Of a stretch of 64,000 nt of DNA, positions 43,971 through 52,690 are shown in pieces. The DNA is taken from positions 62,001 to 126,000 of the forward strand of contig QUFC01000003.1 in assembly GCA_003478355.1 (NCBI GenBank), written 5' to 3'. Position 1 is the stretch's first letter. Every line of letters begins with the position of its first letter. Both the position numbers and the translations under genes were made by a program. Source of the DNA: Lachnospiraceae bacterium AM48-27BH. GTDB taxonomy: Bacteria; Bacillota; Clostridia; Lachnospirales; Lachnospiraceae. The notes under the pieces are model-generated. The model was not told the DNA's origin. It searched no databases and saw only the letters and a list, made by a program, of their open reading frames with translations.

Positions 43971-43973
43971 GTG

Positions 43974-44001
43974 TTGACAATAAAACAATATAAGGTATAC
44001 T
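43974..44001 (+). promoter_or_regulatory. tRNA promoter
   Basis: TTGACA, 16 bp, TATACT, about 43 bp before tRNA-Val. Confidence 0.75.
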
Positions 44002-44043
44002 AGCAGAGCAGTCGGGAACAGAATCGGGAACGACTGCTCATAT

Positions 44044-44116
44044 GGGGTCTTAGCTCAGCTGGGAGAGCATCTGCCTTACAAGCAGAGGGTCACAGGTTCG
44101 AGCCCTGTAGGCCCCA
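44044..44116 (+). tRNA. tRNA-Val (TAC)
   Basis: Acceptor GGGGTCT/AGGCCCC with A73, anticodon arm CTGCC-TTACAAG-GCAG type reading TAC, T-loop TTCGAGC. Confidence 0.95.
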
Positions 44117-44130
44117 TACAAACTGAATAT

Positions 44131-44204
44131 GGCGAGATAGCTCAGTTGGCTAGAGCACACGGTTCATACCCGTGGTGTCGAGGGTTCAAATCCCCCTCTC
44201 GCTA
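44131..44204 (+). tRNA. tRNA-Met (CAT), elongator type
   Basis: Acceptor GGCGAGA/TCTCGCT with a G-T first pair, anticodon loop TTCATAC. There is no initiator C1:A72 mismatch, so it is elongator (or Ile2-type) tRNA. Confidence 0.92.
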
Positions 44205-44212
44205 TTTGATGA

Positions 44213-44239
44213 AGACAGTCTGGAGAGGCTGTCTTTTTT
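44213..44239 (+). terminator. Terminator of the tRNA-Val/Met transcript
   Basis: AGACAG and CTGTCT arms followed by TTTTTT. Confidence 0.75.
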
Positions 44240-44399
44240 GCATTATACGACAATCCATTACTTCTTATTTTCTAAAACCGGTTTTACAAAAGGCTGTATG
44301 GAACAGGCGGAGAAGATGAGAAATGTGACATTGGTGAGCTATGAGGATATGATTTCTCTTTTCTCCACTTCACCAGTTCCATACCAACCCATTATGTGA
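44240..44399 (+). pseudogene. Gene remnant just after tRNA-Met
   Basis: In-frame tail without a start: TTIHYFLFSKTGFTKGCMEQ, then AEKMRNVTLVSYEDMISLF and PVPYQPIM. It resembles the C-terminal nuclease-like part of prokaryotic AAA ATPases of the DUF234 type. The tRNA-adjacent place suggests a leftover of an integrated element. Confidence 0.4.
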
Positions 44400-44410
44400 T
44401 GGTGATACGA

Positions 44411-45834
44411 TTATTCTTTCTGTAACGGTGCCATCCGTTTCTTTGCGTCTGTCAGCACCATTTTCGTCAATGCAAACAGTGCGATCACGTTAGGAATCAC
44501 CATCAGGTTATTGAAAAGATCGGTTAATTCCCATACCAGGTCACTGCTGCTGACGGTTCCTAAGAAAATGAATACCAGGGCGATGACGGTATAGACTACG
44601 GTAGATTTTTTGCCGAAGAGATAAATGGTGTTGATCTTGCCAAACATGTTCCAGCTTAATACGGTGGAGAAGGCGAAGAAGAACAGGCAGACCGCTACGA
44701 ACATAGGACCGGCTTCGCTGCCGAATACGGTGCCAAAGGCAGTCTGTGCCAGGTTGGTCTTGCCGATCACGGCGGTGATTTCTCCTGTGTAACCATTTGC
44801 CAGAATGCCGTCTCCAGTGTAAAGGGTGGAGATGATGACCAGGGCATTGAGTGTTAAAACAATGAAAGTGTCGATGAAAACGCCTACCATGCTACAATGC
44901 CCTGCTCGTGTGGGGTCTCCACGTTGGCTAAGGCATGGGCGTGTGGGGTGGAGCCCATACCGGCTTCATTGGAGAAGAGCCCTCGTTTGGCTCCCTGGCT
45001 GATGGCAGTTTTGATCGCAGCGCCGAAGCCGCCGCCGATGATGGCCTGCGGCTGGAAGGCGTAGCGGAAGATCATGCCAAATGTCTCTGGAATATGGCGG
45101 AAACGGATGATCAGGACAAGAAGGGCTCCTAAAAGGAATAAGCCAGCCATGGTTGGAACCAGCTTTTCTGTCACTGCAGCCAAACGCTTTACACCACCCA
45201 GGAAAATAAAACCGCAGATCACGACTAAAATGATACCGATGATCCAGGATGGAACACCGAAAGCCGTCTGGAAGGTGGAACCGATGGAGTTGGACTGCAC
45301 CATGCAGCCCATAAAGCCCAGCGCCAGGATGATCGCAACGGCGAAAAAGCCAGCTAAGAATCTGCCAAATCCGCCGGAAAATGCTTTCGTGATGTAGTAG
45401 ACCGGGCCGCCGTGTACGGTTCCGTCTTCTTTTATTACACGGGTGTCAACAGCCAGAACTGCCTCCGCGTAAATGGTTGCCATGCCAAAGAAAGCGATGA
45501 GCCACATCCAGAAGATGGCTCCAGGACCGCCGGTTAAGATAGCTCCGGAAGCTCCGACGATGTTGCCGGTTCCTACCTGGGCGGCGATGGCGGTGGCTAA
45601 AGCCTGAAAGGAACTCATGCCCTGCTCATGCTTTTTGCCATTTAAAGAAAGATTGCCGAATACTTTTTTCATGCCTTCACCGAAACAGCGGATCTGGATA
45701 AAACGGGTCTTGATACTGTACCAGATTCCCACGGAAAGCAATAAAAATACCAAAATATAGTTAGATAAATACTGGTTGATGCTGGAAACGATCGGAAACA
45801 GAGCGGTTTCCACAGACTGCCATGTGTTGGACAT
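44411..45834 (-). pseudogene. Sodium:alanine/glycine symporter (AGCS), frameshifted in this sequence
   Basis: From ATG 45834 (AGGAGGAG upstream) the frame runs through IRCFGEGMKKVFG, ALATAIAAQVGTGNIVGAS, GGPGAIFWMWLIAFFGMAT and NEAGMGSTPHAHALANVETP, then stops at EQGIVAW. One base is missing near 44889 (GTAGC-ATGG); adding one gives EQGIVAMVGVFIDTFIVLTL and the second frame to 44411. The joined protein has 474 residues and about 10-11 helices, as in AlsT/DagA. The glycine riboswitch ahead of it indicates glycine (or alanine) transport with sodium. Likely an indel error. Confidence 0.88.
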
Positions 45835-45864
45835 AGATATACTCCTCCTGATTGGTTTGGCTGA

Positions 45865-46072
45865 ACGAAAAAACCCGGAGAAAGCTGTATTTACATTCTC
45901 TGTCCTTTTGCCTGAGAGATTCGCAGAAATCTGCGTTGCACCTTCGGCACCCGTTGACGGGATTCTCCAGAGTTACATCCACATACAGTCCTTATCCCGG
46001 ATCGGGATGCCTGAGAGTGTTACTCCTTCGGCAAGCGGTCTGCTTTTTCCTGCATGCTTCACTTGTTTGTTT
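45865..46072 (-). promoter_or_regulatory. Tandem glycine riboswitch
   Basis: On the minus strand two aptamer cores are visible: TGCCGAAGGAGTAAC ... CTCTCAGGCAT (46035-46000) and GGTGCCGAAGGTGCAAC ... ATCTCTCAGGCAAAAGGACA (45952-45897), joined by CTGGAGAATCCC. After aptamer 2, GAGAA/TTCTC forms a hairpin followed by CGGGTTTTTT (45867-45900), a likely transcription terminator. It controls the AGCS gene 30 bp downstream. Confidence 0.9.
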
Positions 46073-46085
46073 CAGCGTTAGTGTT

Positions 46086-46114
46086 AAAATAGCACAAATG
46101 GGCCAATCTGTCAA
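46086..46114 (-). promoter_or_regulatory. Promoter of the riboswitch-AGCS transcript
   Basis: Minus strand TTGACA, 17 bp, TATTTT, just upstream of the first aptamer. Confidence 0.7.
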
Positions 46115-46153
46115 CAGTGTACGGACAGATAGACGGGTCAGACGGACAAATAG

Positions 46154-46184
46154 GTTGCTGTTTGCGCAACGCGTGGACAGTAAC
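46154..46184. repeat. Family C right-end fragment
   Basis: GTTGCTGTTTGCGCAACGCG, then TGGACAGTAAC, equals the right end of family C; the rest is absent here. A full copy follows 80 bp later. Confidence 0.6.
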
Positions 46185-46266
46185 GAATCGTTACCAGAAG
46201 GGATGGAGGTCCGGATACGATGGTTGACGGAAAACGAAGCTAAGGGTTATAATGTTGCCAGAAAAG

Positions 46267-46399
46267 GTTACTGTACACGGGTAGGCATTTTCTGAACTGA
46301 AAATGCCGTATGATACAGTGGTGGTAACAGATTTTGCCGATTTAGAATGCGAAGCATCGGCAAAATCCGTTGCTGTTTGCGCAACGCGCGAACAGTAAC
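46267..46399. repeat. Family C MITE-like element, second full copy
   Basis: 133 bp, about 97 percent identical by eye to the copy at 42539, with ends GTTACTGT/ACAGTAAC. Flanks CAGAAAAG and CAGAAAAA match at 7 of 8 positions. It ends 36 bp before the M20 gene start, inside its promoter region. Confidence 0.82.
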
Positions 46400-46434
46400 C
46401 AGAAAAATGCTCTGTGTGAAAAGAGGGAAATCGT

Positions 46435-47574
46435 ATGAATAAGAAAAATCTGGAATTAATCACCAAGCTTCGTCATGAACTTCACAAACATCCGGAGCTT
46501 TCCTGCCAGGAGACCTGGACGAAAGCGCATCTGATGGAATTTTTAAAAGAACATACAAAACTGGAAATCAAAGATATGGGTGCCTGGTTCTATGCGGTAT
46601 ACCGCTGCGGAAAGGAAGGAGCGAAGGTTCTTGGCTTCCGTGCTGATTTTGATGCCCTTCCGATCGGAGAGACCTGTCAGGTTTCTTATGTATCGGAAAC
46701 AGCAGGTCAGGGACATAAATGTGGTCATGACGGCCATTCTTCCATGCTTGCAGGTCTTGCCCTGGAATTAGACCAGAGCGGAGCGGACTGCGATGTGATC
46801 CTGATCTTCCAGCATGGCGAGGAGATCGGTGCCGGTGGCCTGGAATGTTCCCAGGTGATCGAGAAAGAACACATGGAACAGGTGTATGCGTTCCACAATC
46901 TGACCGGATATCCGGAAGGCAGCGTGGATCTGTATTACGGTGCATGCCAGCCGGCATCTGTGGGATTTACCATTTTATTCGAGGGAAAGACTTCCCATGC
47001 CAGTCAGCCGCAGAACGGAAAGAACCCGGCAGTGGCGATCGCGGAGATCATTTTATATATGAACGAGCTGTTAAAGGAAGAGCATAAGGGCATTGTTCTG
47101 GCGACTTTGGTCCACACGGAGATCGGAACCAAGAATTTCGGCATTTCCGCAGGAAGAGGGGAAGTGTCCATGACTCTCCGGGCGTTCTATGGGGAAGAGA
47201 TGGATGAGCTTCAGAAGAAACTTTGTGAGAGAGCAGAAGAACTGGCAGAGAGAGAGGGCTTAACGGTCCGCTTTGAGGAGACCGACCGGTTCCCGGATAC
47301 GGTGAATGATGAGAAGTGTCTGGATCTGGTGAAGTCCTGCGCGGAGAAGCTTGGAAAACAGGTCGTGGTCATGAGCAATCCATTTTACGCTTCCGAAGAT
47401 TTCGGCTATTACTTAAAAAAATGCCCAGGCGCGATGATCTACCTGGGCAATGGGGAAGATTATGCGGCTCTGCATACTACAGAGTACGATTTTAATGATC
47501 ACTTGTTAGAGGCTGGCGTGGACCTGGATCTGGAGATCATCCGTGAAGCTTCGAAGGCTCCATCCGTTCGCTAA
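46435..47574 (+). CDS. M20 family amidohydrolase/peptidase
   Basis: 379 residues. Metal site motifs GFRADFDALPI, GHKCGHDGHSSMLAGLA and FQHGEEIGAGGLE, a lid-domain start GFTILFEGKTSHASQPQNGKN, and a late His in ALHTTEYDFND. These are features of the amidohydrolase subgroup (N-acyl-amino-acid or hippurate hydrolases). Likely releases an amino acid from an N-acyl or peptide substrate. Its last 38 bp overlap the convergent gene. Confidence 0.9.
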   Translation: MNKKNLELITKLRHELHKHPELSCQETWTKAHLMEFLKEHTKLEIKDMGAWFYAVYRCGKEGAKVLGFRADFDALPIGETCQVSYVSETAGQGHKCGHDGHSSMLAGLALELDQSGADCDVILIFQHGEEIGAGGLECSQVIEKEHMEQVYAFHNLTGYPEGSVDLYYGACQPASVGFTILFEGKTSHASQPQNGKNPAVAIAEIILYMNELLKEEHKGIVLATLVHTEIGTKNFGISAGRGEVSMTLRAFYGEEMDELQKKLCERAEELAEREGLTVRFEETDRFPDTVNDEKCLDLVKSCAEKLGKQVVVMSNPFYASEDFGYYLKKCPGAMIYLGNGEDYAALHTTEYDFNDHLLEAGVDLDLEIIREASKAPSVR

Positions 47575-48079
47575 GCAGCTTCCATAACTCTTCGGTGGAA
47601 ACGCCGCCCTGGCCGTCGGGCAGCAAAAATGCCTGGCGGCTGGAGATAAAGAGATAGATACAGTCTTTATTTCTCCAGGCTTCTAACGCCTCGGACCATT
47701 TGCAGGTGACTTTCGCCTGCTTTTCTTTTTTGCTGGTGACTTCGATCCCCTCTTCGGCGGTGCCCAACTGAACGGTGTAGGCGTACTGGGGTGTCTGCAG
47801 CTTCAGCTTTTTTGACTGGACCTGGATAGAGTGGAAAAAGGTCCCAAAATAAACCGCCGGAAGAATGATGGCGATGGAAGCCAATACGCTTCCTAAGAGC
47901 ACTGCCTGTTCTGTCCGATTCCGCATCAGAAAGCAGATGGCAGCGAAAATCAGGAAGCTTCCGGTGAAAATAGCTGGTGAGCGGTAGCTTTTCTGACGCT
48001 TAAAGCAGTTAAACAGCGCAAAATCCCGGTAAATCTTCTTATCTACCATGACCGGGATGGTGTAGATGGTCTGATCCAT
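47537..48079 (-). CDS. YcxB-like membrane protein
   Basis: 180 residues from ATG 48079 (GGGG 9 nt upstream). Two membrane helices (about 35-80) precede a beta-rich cytosolic part (YAYTVQLGTAEEGIEVTSKK ... WSEALEAWRNKDCIYLFIS) and PDGQGG near the C-terminus, the pattern of the YcxB/DUF family. Function unknown. Convergent overlap with the M20 gene. Confidence 0.7.
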   Translation of the reverse strand: MDQTIYTIPVMVDKKIYRDFALFNCFKRQKSYRSPAIFTGSFLIFAAICFLMRNRTEQAVLLGSVLASIAIILPAVYFGTFFHSIQVQSKKLKLQTPQYAYTVQLGTAEEGIEVTSKKEKQAKVTCKWSEALEAWRNKDCIYLFISSRQAFLLPDGQGGVSTEELWKLLSERMEPSKLHG

Positions 48080-48114
48080 AGATGTAATCCCCTTTATCTG
48101 TTTCATAATTCGAA

Positions 48115-48290
48115 AAGCCGGAGCGCGGTAAAGCGGACATTCGCAATCCGCTTCGCTACTTGCTCATGAACGCAGTCGCTTCGCGATCTGTCAGTGGGAA
48201 CTGAAAGCACCCATTGACAGAAGCATCCCCCCGCACCCGCCGCTTAGTGCTCCGCGCACTTGAAGCGGGGGAATGCTTATCTGCGTTCAA
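48115..48290. repeat. GC-rich palindromic element, IS200/IS605-end-like
   Basis: AAGCATCCCCCCGC pairs with AGCGGGGGAATGCTT around GCTTAGTGCTCCGCGCACTTG, flanked by further inverted arms (CTGTCAGTGGG with CCCATTGACAG; GAACGCAG with CTGCGTTC). The shape recalls right ends and guide-RNA scaffolds of IS200/IS605 elements. No tnpA or tnpB is present, so it would be a relic or a non-autonomous copy. Nothing else of note is seen in 48291-48406. Confidence 0.45.
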
Positions 48291-48406
48291 AAAGTCGGAG
48301 CTGACAGGAGAACCGCTGGCCGGATACTTTTATTGTAAGGAAAAACAGGAGCTGGCACAAGAGGAAAATTTTGTGCAGATATTCCGGTGGATTTCTTAAA
48401 AAAAGA

Positions 48407-48426
48407 CTTGTATACTAGTTGACAAG
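48407..48426. promoter_or_regulatory. Palindromic operator overlapping the uxuA promoter
   Basis: CTTGTATACTAGTTGACAAG is a 20-bp palindrome except at the two inner pairs either side of ACTAGT. It covers the -35 box, as expected for a repressor site; GntR-type regulators of uronate genes use similar CTTGT...ACAAG sites. Confidence 0.5.
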
Positions 48427-48448
48427 AGACGCAGACAAGGGATATAAT
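48419..48448 (+). promoter_or_regulatory. Promoter of uxuA
   Basis: TTGACA, 18 bp, TATAAT; 48 bp before the ATG. Confidence 0.8.
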
Positions 48449-48495
48449 AAGACTATCAGACAACGAAAAACATTTTATTCAGGAGGGATTTATTT

Positions 48496-49578
48496 ATGAA
48501 AATGACATTCCGCTGGTACGGCAAAGACAGTGATCCGATCACCCTGCAGCAGATCAAGCAGATTCCAGGCATGACTGGCATCATGGGACTGTTGGATTAC
48601 AAGGCAGCAGGCGAGGTATGGACAGACGAGGAGTGCAAGGAGTACATCGATGGCGTTCATGCAGCAGGTCTTGAGTGTGAAGTGATCGAGAGTGTAAACG
48701 TTCACGAGGATATCAAGATGGGTCTGCCAACCCGTGACAAATACATCGAGAACTACATCACCACCATCCGCAACCTGGCAAAGTACGGCGTTAAGGTTAT
48801 CGTGTACAACTTCATGCCTGTATTTGACTGGCTGCGTACCGATCTGGCACGTGTGATCGAGGAGGACGGTTCCAACAGCTTATACTTCGATGAGAAGGAA
48901 TTAGGCAACATGACTCCTCTTGACATTGTTAAGAAGACTGCAGAGGACAGCCATGGCTTTACACTTCCAGGCTGGGAGCCAGAGCGTCTGGCAGAGTTGG
49001 AGAAGACTCTGAAGCAGTACGAGGGCATTACCCCGGATATGCTGCGTGAGAATTACAAGTACTTCCTGGATGCCATCATTCCGGTATGCGAGGAAGTTGG
49101 TGTGAAGATGGCAGTTCATCCAGACGATCCGGCATGGCCGATCTTCGGTCTGCCACGTATCTCCCACAGCCAGGAAGATTTCGATAAGATCGTAGCGTTA
49201 CACGATTCACCGGCGAACGCTCTGTGCCTGTGCACCGGTTCCTTAGGTTCCAACCCGGCTAACGATATCCCGGCTATCATCCGCCACTTTGGTGAGATGG
49301 ATCGTATCGCATGCCTGCACATCCGTAACGTGAAGTACTTAGGCGAGAGATGCTTCCGTGAGGCAGCTCATCTGTCTTCCACCGGTGATCTGGATATGTT
49401 CGAGATCGTAAAGGCAGTATACGATACCTGCCCACATGACGTTTATGTTCGTCCAGACCACGGAAGAATGATCTGGGGCGAGGTAGGCCGTCCAGGTTAT
49501 GGTCTGTATGACAGAGCATTAGGCGCAACCTACTTAAACGGTTTATGGGAAGCGATCGATAAGATGTCCAATAAATAG
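48496..49578 (+). CDS. uxuA: Mannonate dehydratase
   Basis: 360 residues, normal UxuA length. [94 protein letters not shown] and [13 protein letters not shown] are conserved, including the Cys/His/Asp metal ligands. Dehydrates D-mannonate to KDG in glucuronate breakdown; KDG kinase is 6 kb away. AGGAGG precedes the ATG, and codon use looks strongly expressed. Confidence 0.95.
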   Translation: MKMTFRWYGKDSDPITLQQIKQIPGMTGIMGLLDYKAAGEVWTDEECKEYIDGVHAAGLECEVIESVNVHEDIKMGLPTRDKYIENYITTIRNLAKYGVKVIVYNFMPVFDWLRTDLARVIEEDGSNSLYFDEKELGNMTPLDIVKKTAEDSHGFTLPGWEPERLAELEKTLKQYEGITPDMLRENYKYFLDAIIPVCEEVGVKMAVHPDDPAWPIFGLPRISHSQEDFDKIVALHDSPANALCLCTGSLGSNPANDIPAIIRHFGEMDRIACLHIRNVKYLGERCFREAAHLSSTGDLDMFEIVKAVYDTCPHDVYVRPDHGRMIWGEVGRPGYGLYDRALGATYLNGLWEAIDKMSNK

Positions 49579-49599
49579 GAGTTTTTATTCCGAGGAGTT

Positions 49600-50181
49600 T
49601 TACTCAAAGAAGTTTCTGTTGGCAAACAGCACCACATGTTCAATGAAATCTTCGGCGGAGAACTCTCCATCAAAATCTAAATAACATTTTGCCACGCTGA
49701 TATAAAAATCAGCCAGCAGATAGGTAAAGACAGGCGTAGAGATCCGGCAGTGAATGCCGGAATTCTCCGCCTGTTTTAATTTGTCTGTAAGAACCTGGAT
49801 CAGAAGGGAGCGCAGAAGATCCATAAAAACGCCGTCCCGGTTCAGACGGTAGATCCTGGAGAACTGGGCGTGAGCAGTATCTAATACCTTTAAAGTCTTA
49901 GCCAGGTAATCCTTCATGGCATCCAGGTTTTTCAGATAGATCACATCAATGTCCAGATCCATATTTTCAAAAAAATTCTGGAGGCAGTAGCCTAACAGAT
50001 CGTATTTATCCTCAAAATACCGGTAAAAGGTAGAGCGGGGGATCATGGCGGTGTCGCACAGCTCTTTTAAGGTGATTTTCTCAAATGGTTTCTCCGTCAG
50101 CAGCTTAAAAAATGCCTGCTGGAGAAGTGTGTAGGTTCTTCGGGCGGATATTTTTTCCTGTGGTTCCATGTGGTTAGACAT
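49600..50181 (-). CDS. TetR-family regulator
   Basis: 193 residues from ATG 50181 (GGAGG 7 nt upstream). N-terminal HTH (about 12-58: TYTLLQQAFFKLLTEKPFEK, ITLKELCDTAMIPRSTFYRY, FEDKYDLL) and a helical C-terminal domain of the TetR_C/DhaS type. Divergent from the MMPL exporter gene, so it likely represses it. GGGACA ... TGTCTC half-sites at about 50209-50233 may be its operator. Confidence 0.87.
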   Translation of the reverse strand: MSNHMEPQEKISARRTYTLLQQAFFKLLTEKPFEKITLKELCDTAMIPRSTFYRYFEDKYDLLGYCLQNFFENMDLDIDVIYLKNLDAMKDYLAKTLKVLDTAHAQFSRIYRLNRDGVFMDLLRSLLIQVLTDKLKQAENSGIHCRISTPVFTYLLADFYISVAKCYLDFDGEFSAEDFIEHVVLFANRNFFE

Positions 50182-50259
50182 AACAAACCTCCGTATCTGT
50201 ACATGGTGGGACAAAAATAAAAATATGTCTCATTTGAAACAAAATGAAAAAAGTGATTC

Positions 50260-50288
50260 TTGAGTATTTTACCATATTTAGTCATAAT
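50260..50288 (+). promoter_or_regulatory. Promoter of the MMPL operon
   Basis: TTGAGT, 17 bp, CATAAT, 59 bp before ATG 50348. Confidence 0.5.
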
Positions 50289-50347
50289 AGGGCAAGTGAG
50301 AATAAGCATTATCAGTTATCAAAGACTTGTAAGAAAGGACTGAAAAT

Positions 50348-52690
50348 ATGGAAGAAAAGAGAGAGCCGGAAAGTTTTATGATGAGAGTGGCCCGCTTTAT
50401 CGTCAATAAGCGGAAAGCTTTTATTGCATTGTTCATTCTGGCCTGCATTTACAGCGTGCTTTCCATGTCAAAGGTAAAGGTGATCAATGACCTGACAGAT
50501 TATCTGCCTGAGAGCACTGAGACAAGGCAGGGCCTGGATATCATGGATGAGCAGTTTACCACCTTTGGATCAGCGAAGATCATGGTGACGAATATTACTT
50601 ACGAAAAGGCATTGCAGCTGGCAAAGGCGATGGAGGATATCAATGGCATTTCAGCCGTGGATTTCTATGATGCATCTGATGACGATTACGATGACAAAGA
50701 AGTAACCGATTATTATCAGGATGCCAGCGCATTGTATACGTTGACCTTCGATGAGCCGGAGGACACCAAGCTGTCCCAGACAGCCATGGAAAAGGTGAGG
50801 GACTCGCTGGATGGATATTCTTCTTATGTATACACGACCGTAGACAAGGATGATGCCAAGTCCCTTCAGGAAGATATGAAGCTGATCGGCGTGATCGTTG
50901 TTTTTATTGTTTTAGGAGTTTTGTTATTTACTTCCCGTACTTATGCAGAGATCGCGATCCTTCCGATCGTATTTTTAGTATCGATGCTCTTAAACATCGG
51001 TACGAACTATTGGTTCGGAAGTGTTTCCTTCGTTACGAATGCGGTGGGGGCAGTATTACAGCTGGCCATGTCTGTGGATTATGCGATCATTTTCCTGCAC
51101 CGTTTTCTGGAGGAGCGGGAGCATTATGTAGCTACAGAGGCAACGACGGTAGCTTTGAGTAAAGCGATCCCGGAGATCTCTTCCTCCAGTTTAACGACCA
51201 TTTCCGGTATGGTGGCCCTGATGTTTATGGAGTTTGGTATTGGTATGGATCTGGGCCGTGTCATGGTAAAGGCTATCGTGCTGAGTATGGTATCGGTATT
51301 CCTTCTGATGCCTGCATTGCTTGTGATGATGTCCAATGCCATCGATAACACGAAGCATAAAAACTTTGTTCCAAAGATCAATTACTGGGGCAAATTTGTG
51401 GTACATACCCGCTTTATCGCGATTCCGATCTTTTTAGTAATCGTGGCGGGAGCGGCAGTTCTGTCCAATAAGAGTTCCTATATCTATGACCAGAACTCCA
51501 TTGAGTCCAAGATCAAGAATGAGTATCTGGCTTCCAAAGAGCGGATCGAGAAGACCTTCGAAGTAACCAATACCATGGCGGTTGTTGTGCCAAAGGGTGA
51601 TTATGAGAAGGAAGGCAAGATCTTAGCCCGTCTGGAGGAGATGGATCGTGTGGATACGGCGTTAGGTCTTGCCAATGTAGAAGTTACCGATGATGGAAAA
51701 TACATTCTGGTGGATAAATTAAATCCAAGGGAATTTTCCGAGGTGGCAGATGTGGATCTGGATCTGTGCCGGGTGCTGTATCAGTTTTATGCTCTTGAAA
51801 ATGAACAGTACAGTGCATTTATGAAGAATTTAGAGGATTACCGTGTGTCCATCATCGACATGGTAGACTTTATCTACGAGCAGAAGGAAAAGGGCGGGAT
51901 CGATTTTGACGATGACAAATCCGAAGAGATCGATGACCTGCACCAGCAGATCTGTGATGCCAGAGAACAGCTGGAGGGCGACAAATACGACCGGATGGTA
52001 TTTACCTTAAAGGGAGCCGTAGAAGGCGCAGAGACCTTTGCAGTGGTGGATGAGATCCGTGACATGGTGAAAGAGTATTATGATGAGTCCTATGTAGTGG
52101 GTGACGCTACCAGCAATGAGGAGTTAAGCAACTCCTTCCAGAAAGATAACATCATGATCAGCGTGCTGACGGCATTGTTCGTATGGGCGATCCTGTTATT
52201 TACTTTCCAGAACGCAGGACTTCCATTTTTACTGGTACTGACGATTCAGGGAAGTATCTGGATCAACTTTGCGATCCCATATGTGATCAATGATAAGATG
52301 TACTTCTTAAGTTACCTGATCGTAAGCTCCATCCAGATGGGTGCGACGATTGATTATGCGATCGTGATCACCAGCCGCTATATGGCGATCAGGAAAGAAA
52401 TAGCAGACCGTAAGGCAGCGATCATAGAAACGTTAAACGAGGCGTTCCCAACCATCATTACTTCTGGTACGATGATGGTCTGTGCCGGATTCGTCATCGG
52501 AGCGCTGACTTCTAATGCGACCATCGCTTCTTTAGGTAAGACCTTAGGACGTGGAGCACTGATTTCCATTGTTTTAGTTATGTCTGTTCTGCCGCAGCTT
52601 CTGTTAGTAGGAGATAAGCTGATCGATAAGGCGGAATTGACAAGATCCAGCAAACGGGGACAGGAAAAAGAGGAGGCTTCCGAATCATGA
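50348..52690 (+). CDS. MMPL/RND-family exporter
   Basis: 780 residues with two repeats of one helix, a large outside loop and five helices, 12 helices in all. FTTFGSAKIMVTNITYEKAL is in the first loop; SVDYAIIFLHRFLEER and GATIDYAIVITSRYMAIRKE carry the Asp/Tyr pair of proton-driven MMPL pumps, once in each half. The second loop (about 390-590) has a coiled-coil stretch (DDDKSEEIDDLHQQICDARE). It probably exports a lipid, glycolipid or hydrophobic toxin. Its stop overlaps the start of the GLUG protein, so the two are coupled. Confidence 0.9.
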   Translation: MEEKREPESFMMRVARFIVNKRKAFIALFILACIYSVLSMSKVKVINDLTDYLPESTETRQGLDIMDEQFTTFGSAKIMVTNITYEKALQLAKAMEDINGISAVDFYDASDDDYDDKEVTDYYQDASALYTLTFDEPEDTKLSQTAMEKVRDSLDGYSSYVYTTVDKDDAKSLQEDMKLIGVIVVFIVLGVLLFTSRTYAEIAILPIVFLVSMLLNIGTNYWFGSVSFVTNAVGAVLQLAMSVDYAIIFLHRFLEEREHYVATEATTVALSKAIPEISSSSLTTISGMVALMFMEFGIGMDLGRVMVKAIVLSMVSVFLLMPALLVMMSNAIDNTKHKNFVPKINYWGKFVVHTRFIAIPIFLVIVAGAAVLSNKSSYIYDQNSIESKIKNEYLASKERIEKTFEVTNTMAVVVPKGDYEKEGKILARLEEMDRVDTALGLANVEVTDDGKYILVDKLNPREFSEVADVDLDLCRVLYQFYALENEQYSAFMKNLEDYRVSIIDMVDFIYEQKEKGGIDFDDDKSEEIDDLHQQICDAREQLEGDKYDRMVFTLKGAVEGAETFAVVDEIRDMVKEYYDESYVVGDATSNEELSNSFQKDNIMISVLTALFVWAILLFTFQNAGLPFLLVLTIQGSIWINFAIPYVINDKMYFLSYLIVSSIQMGATIDYAIVITSRYMAIRKEIADRKAAIIETLNEAFPTIITSGTMMVCAGFVIGALTSNATIASLGKTLGRGALISIVLVMSVLPQLLLVGDKLIDKAELTRSSKRGQEKEEASES

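Noticed and set aside
46191..46466. Minus-strand frame in the M20 upstream region
   Set aside because: Antisense of a family C element, as above.
48214..48399. 61-residue frame ending FVQIFRWIS
   Set aside because: Starts inside the GC-rich palindrome with no binding site; the second half looks protein-like but no family is recognised.
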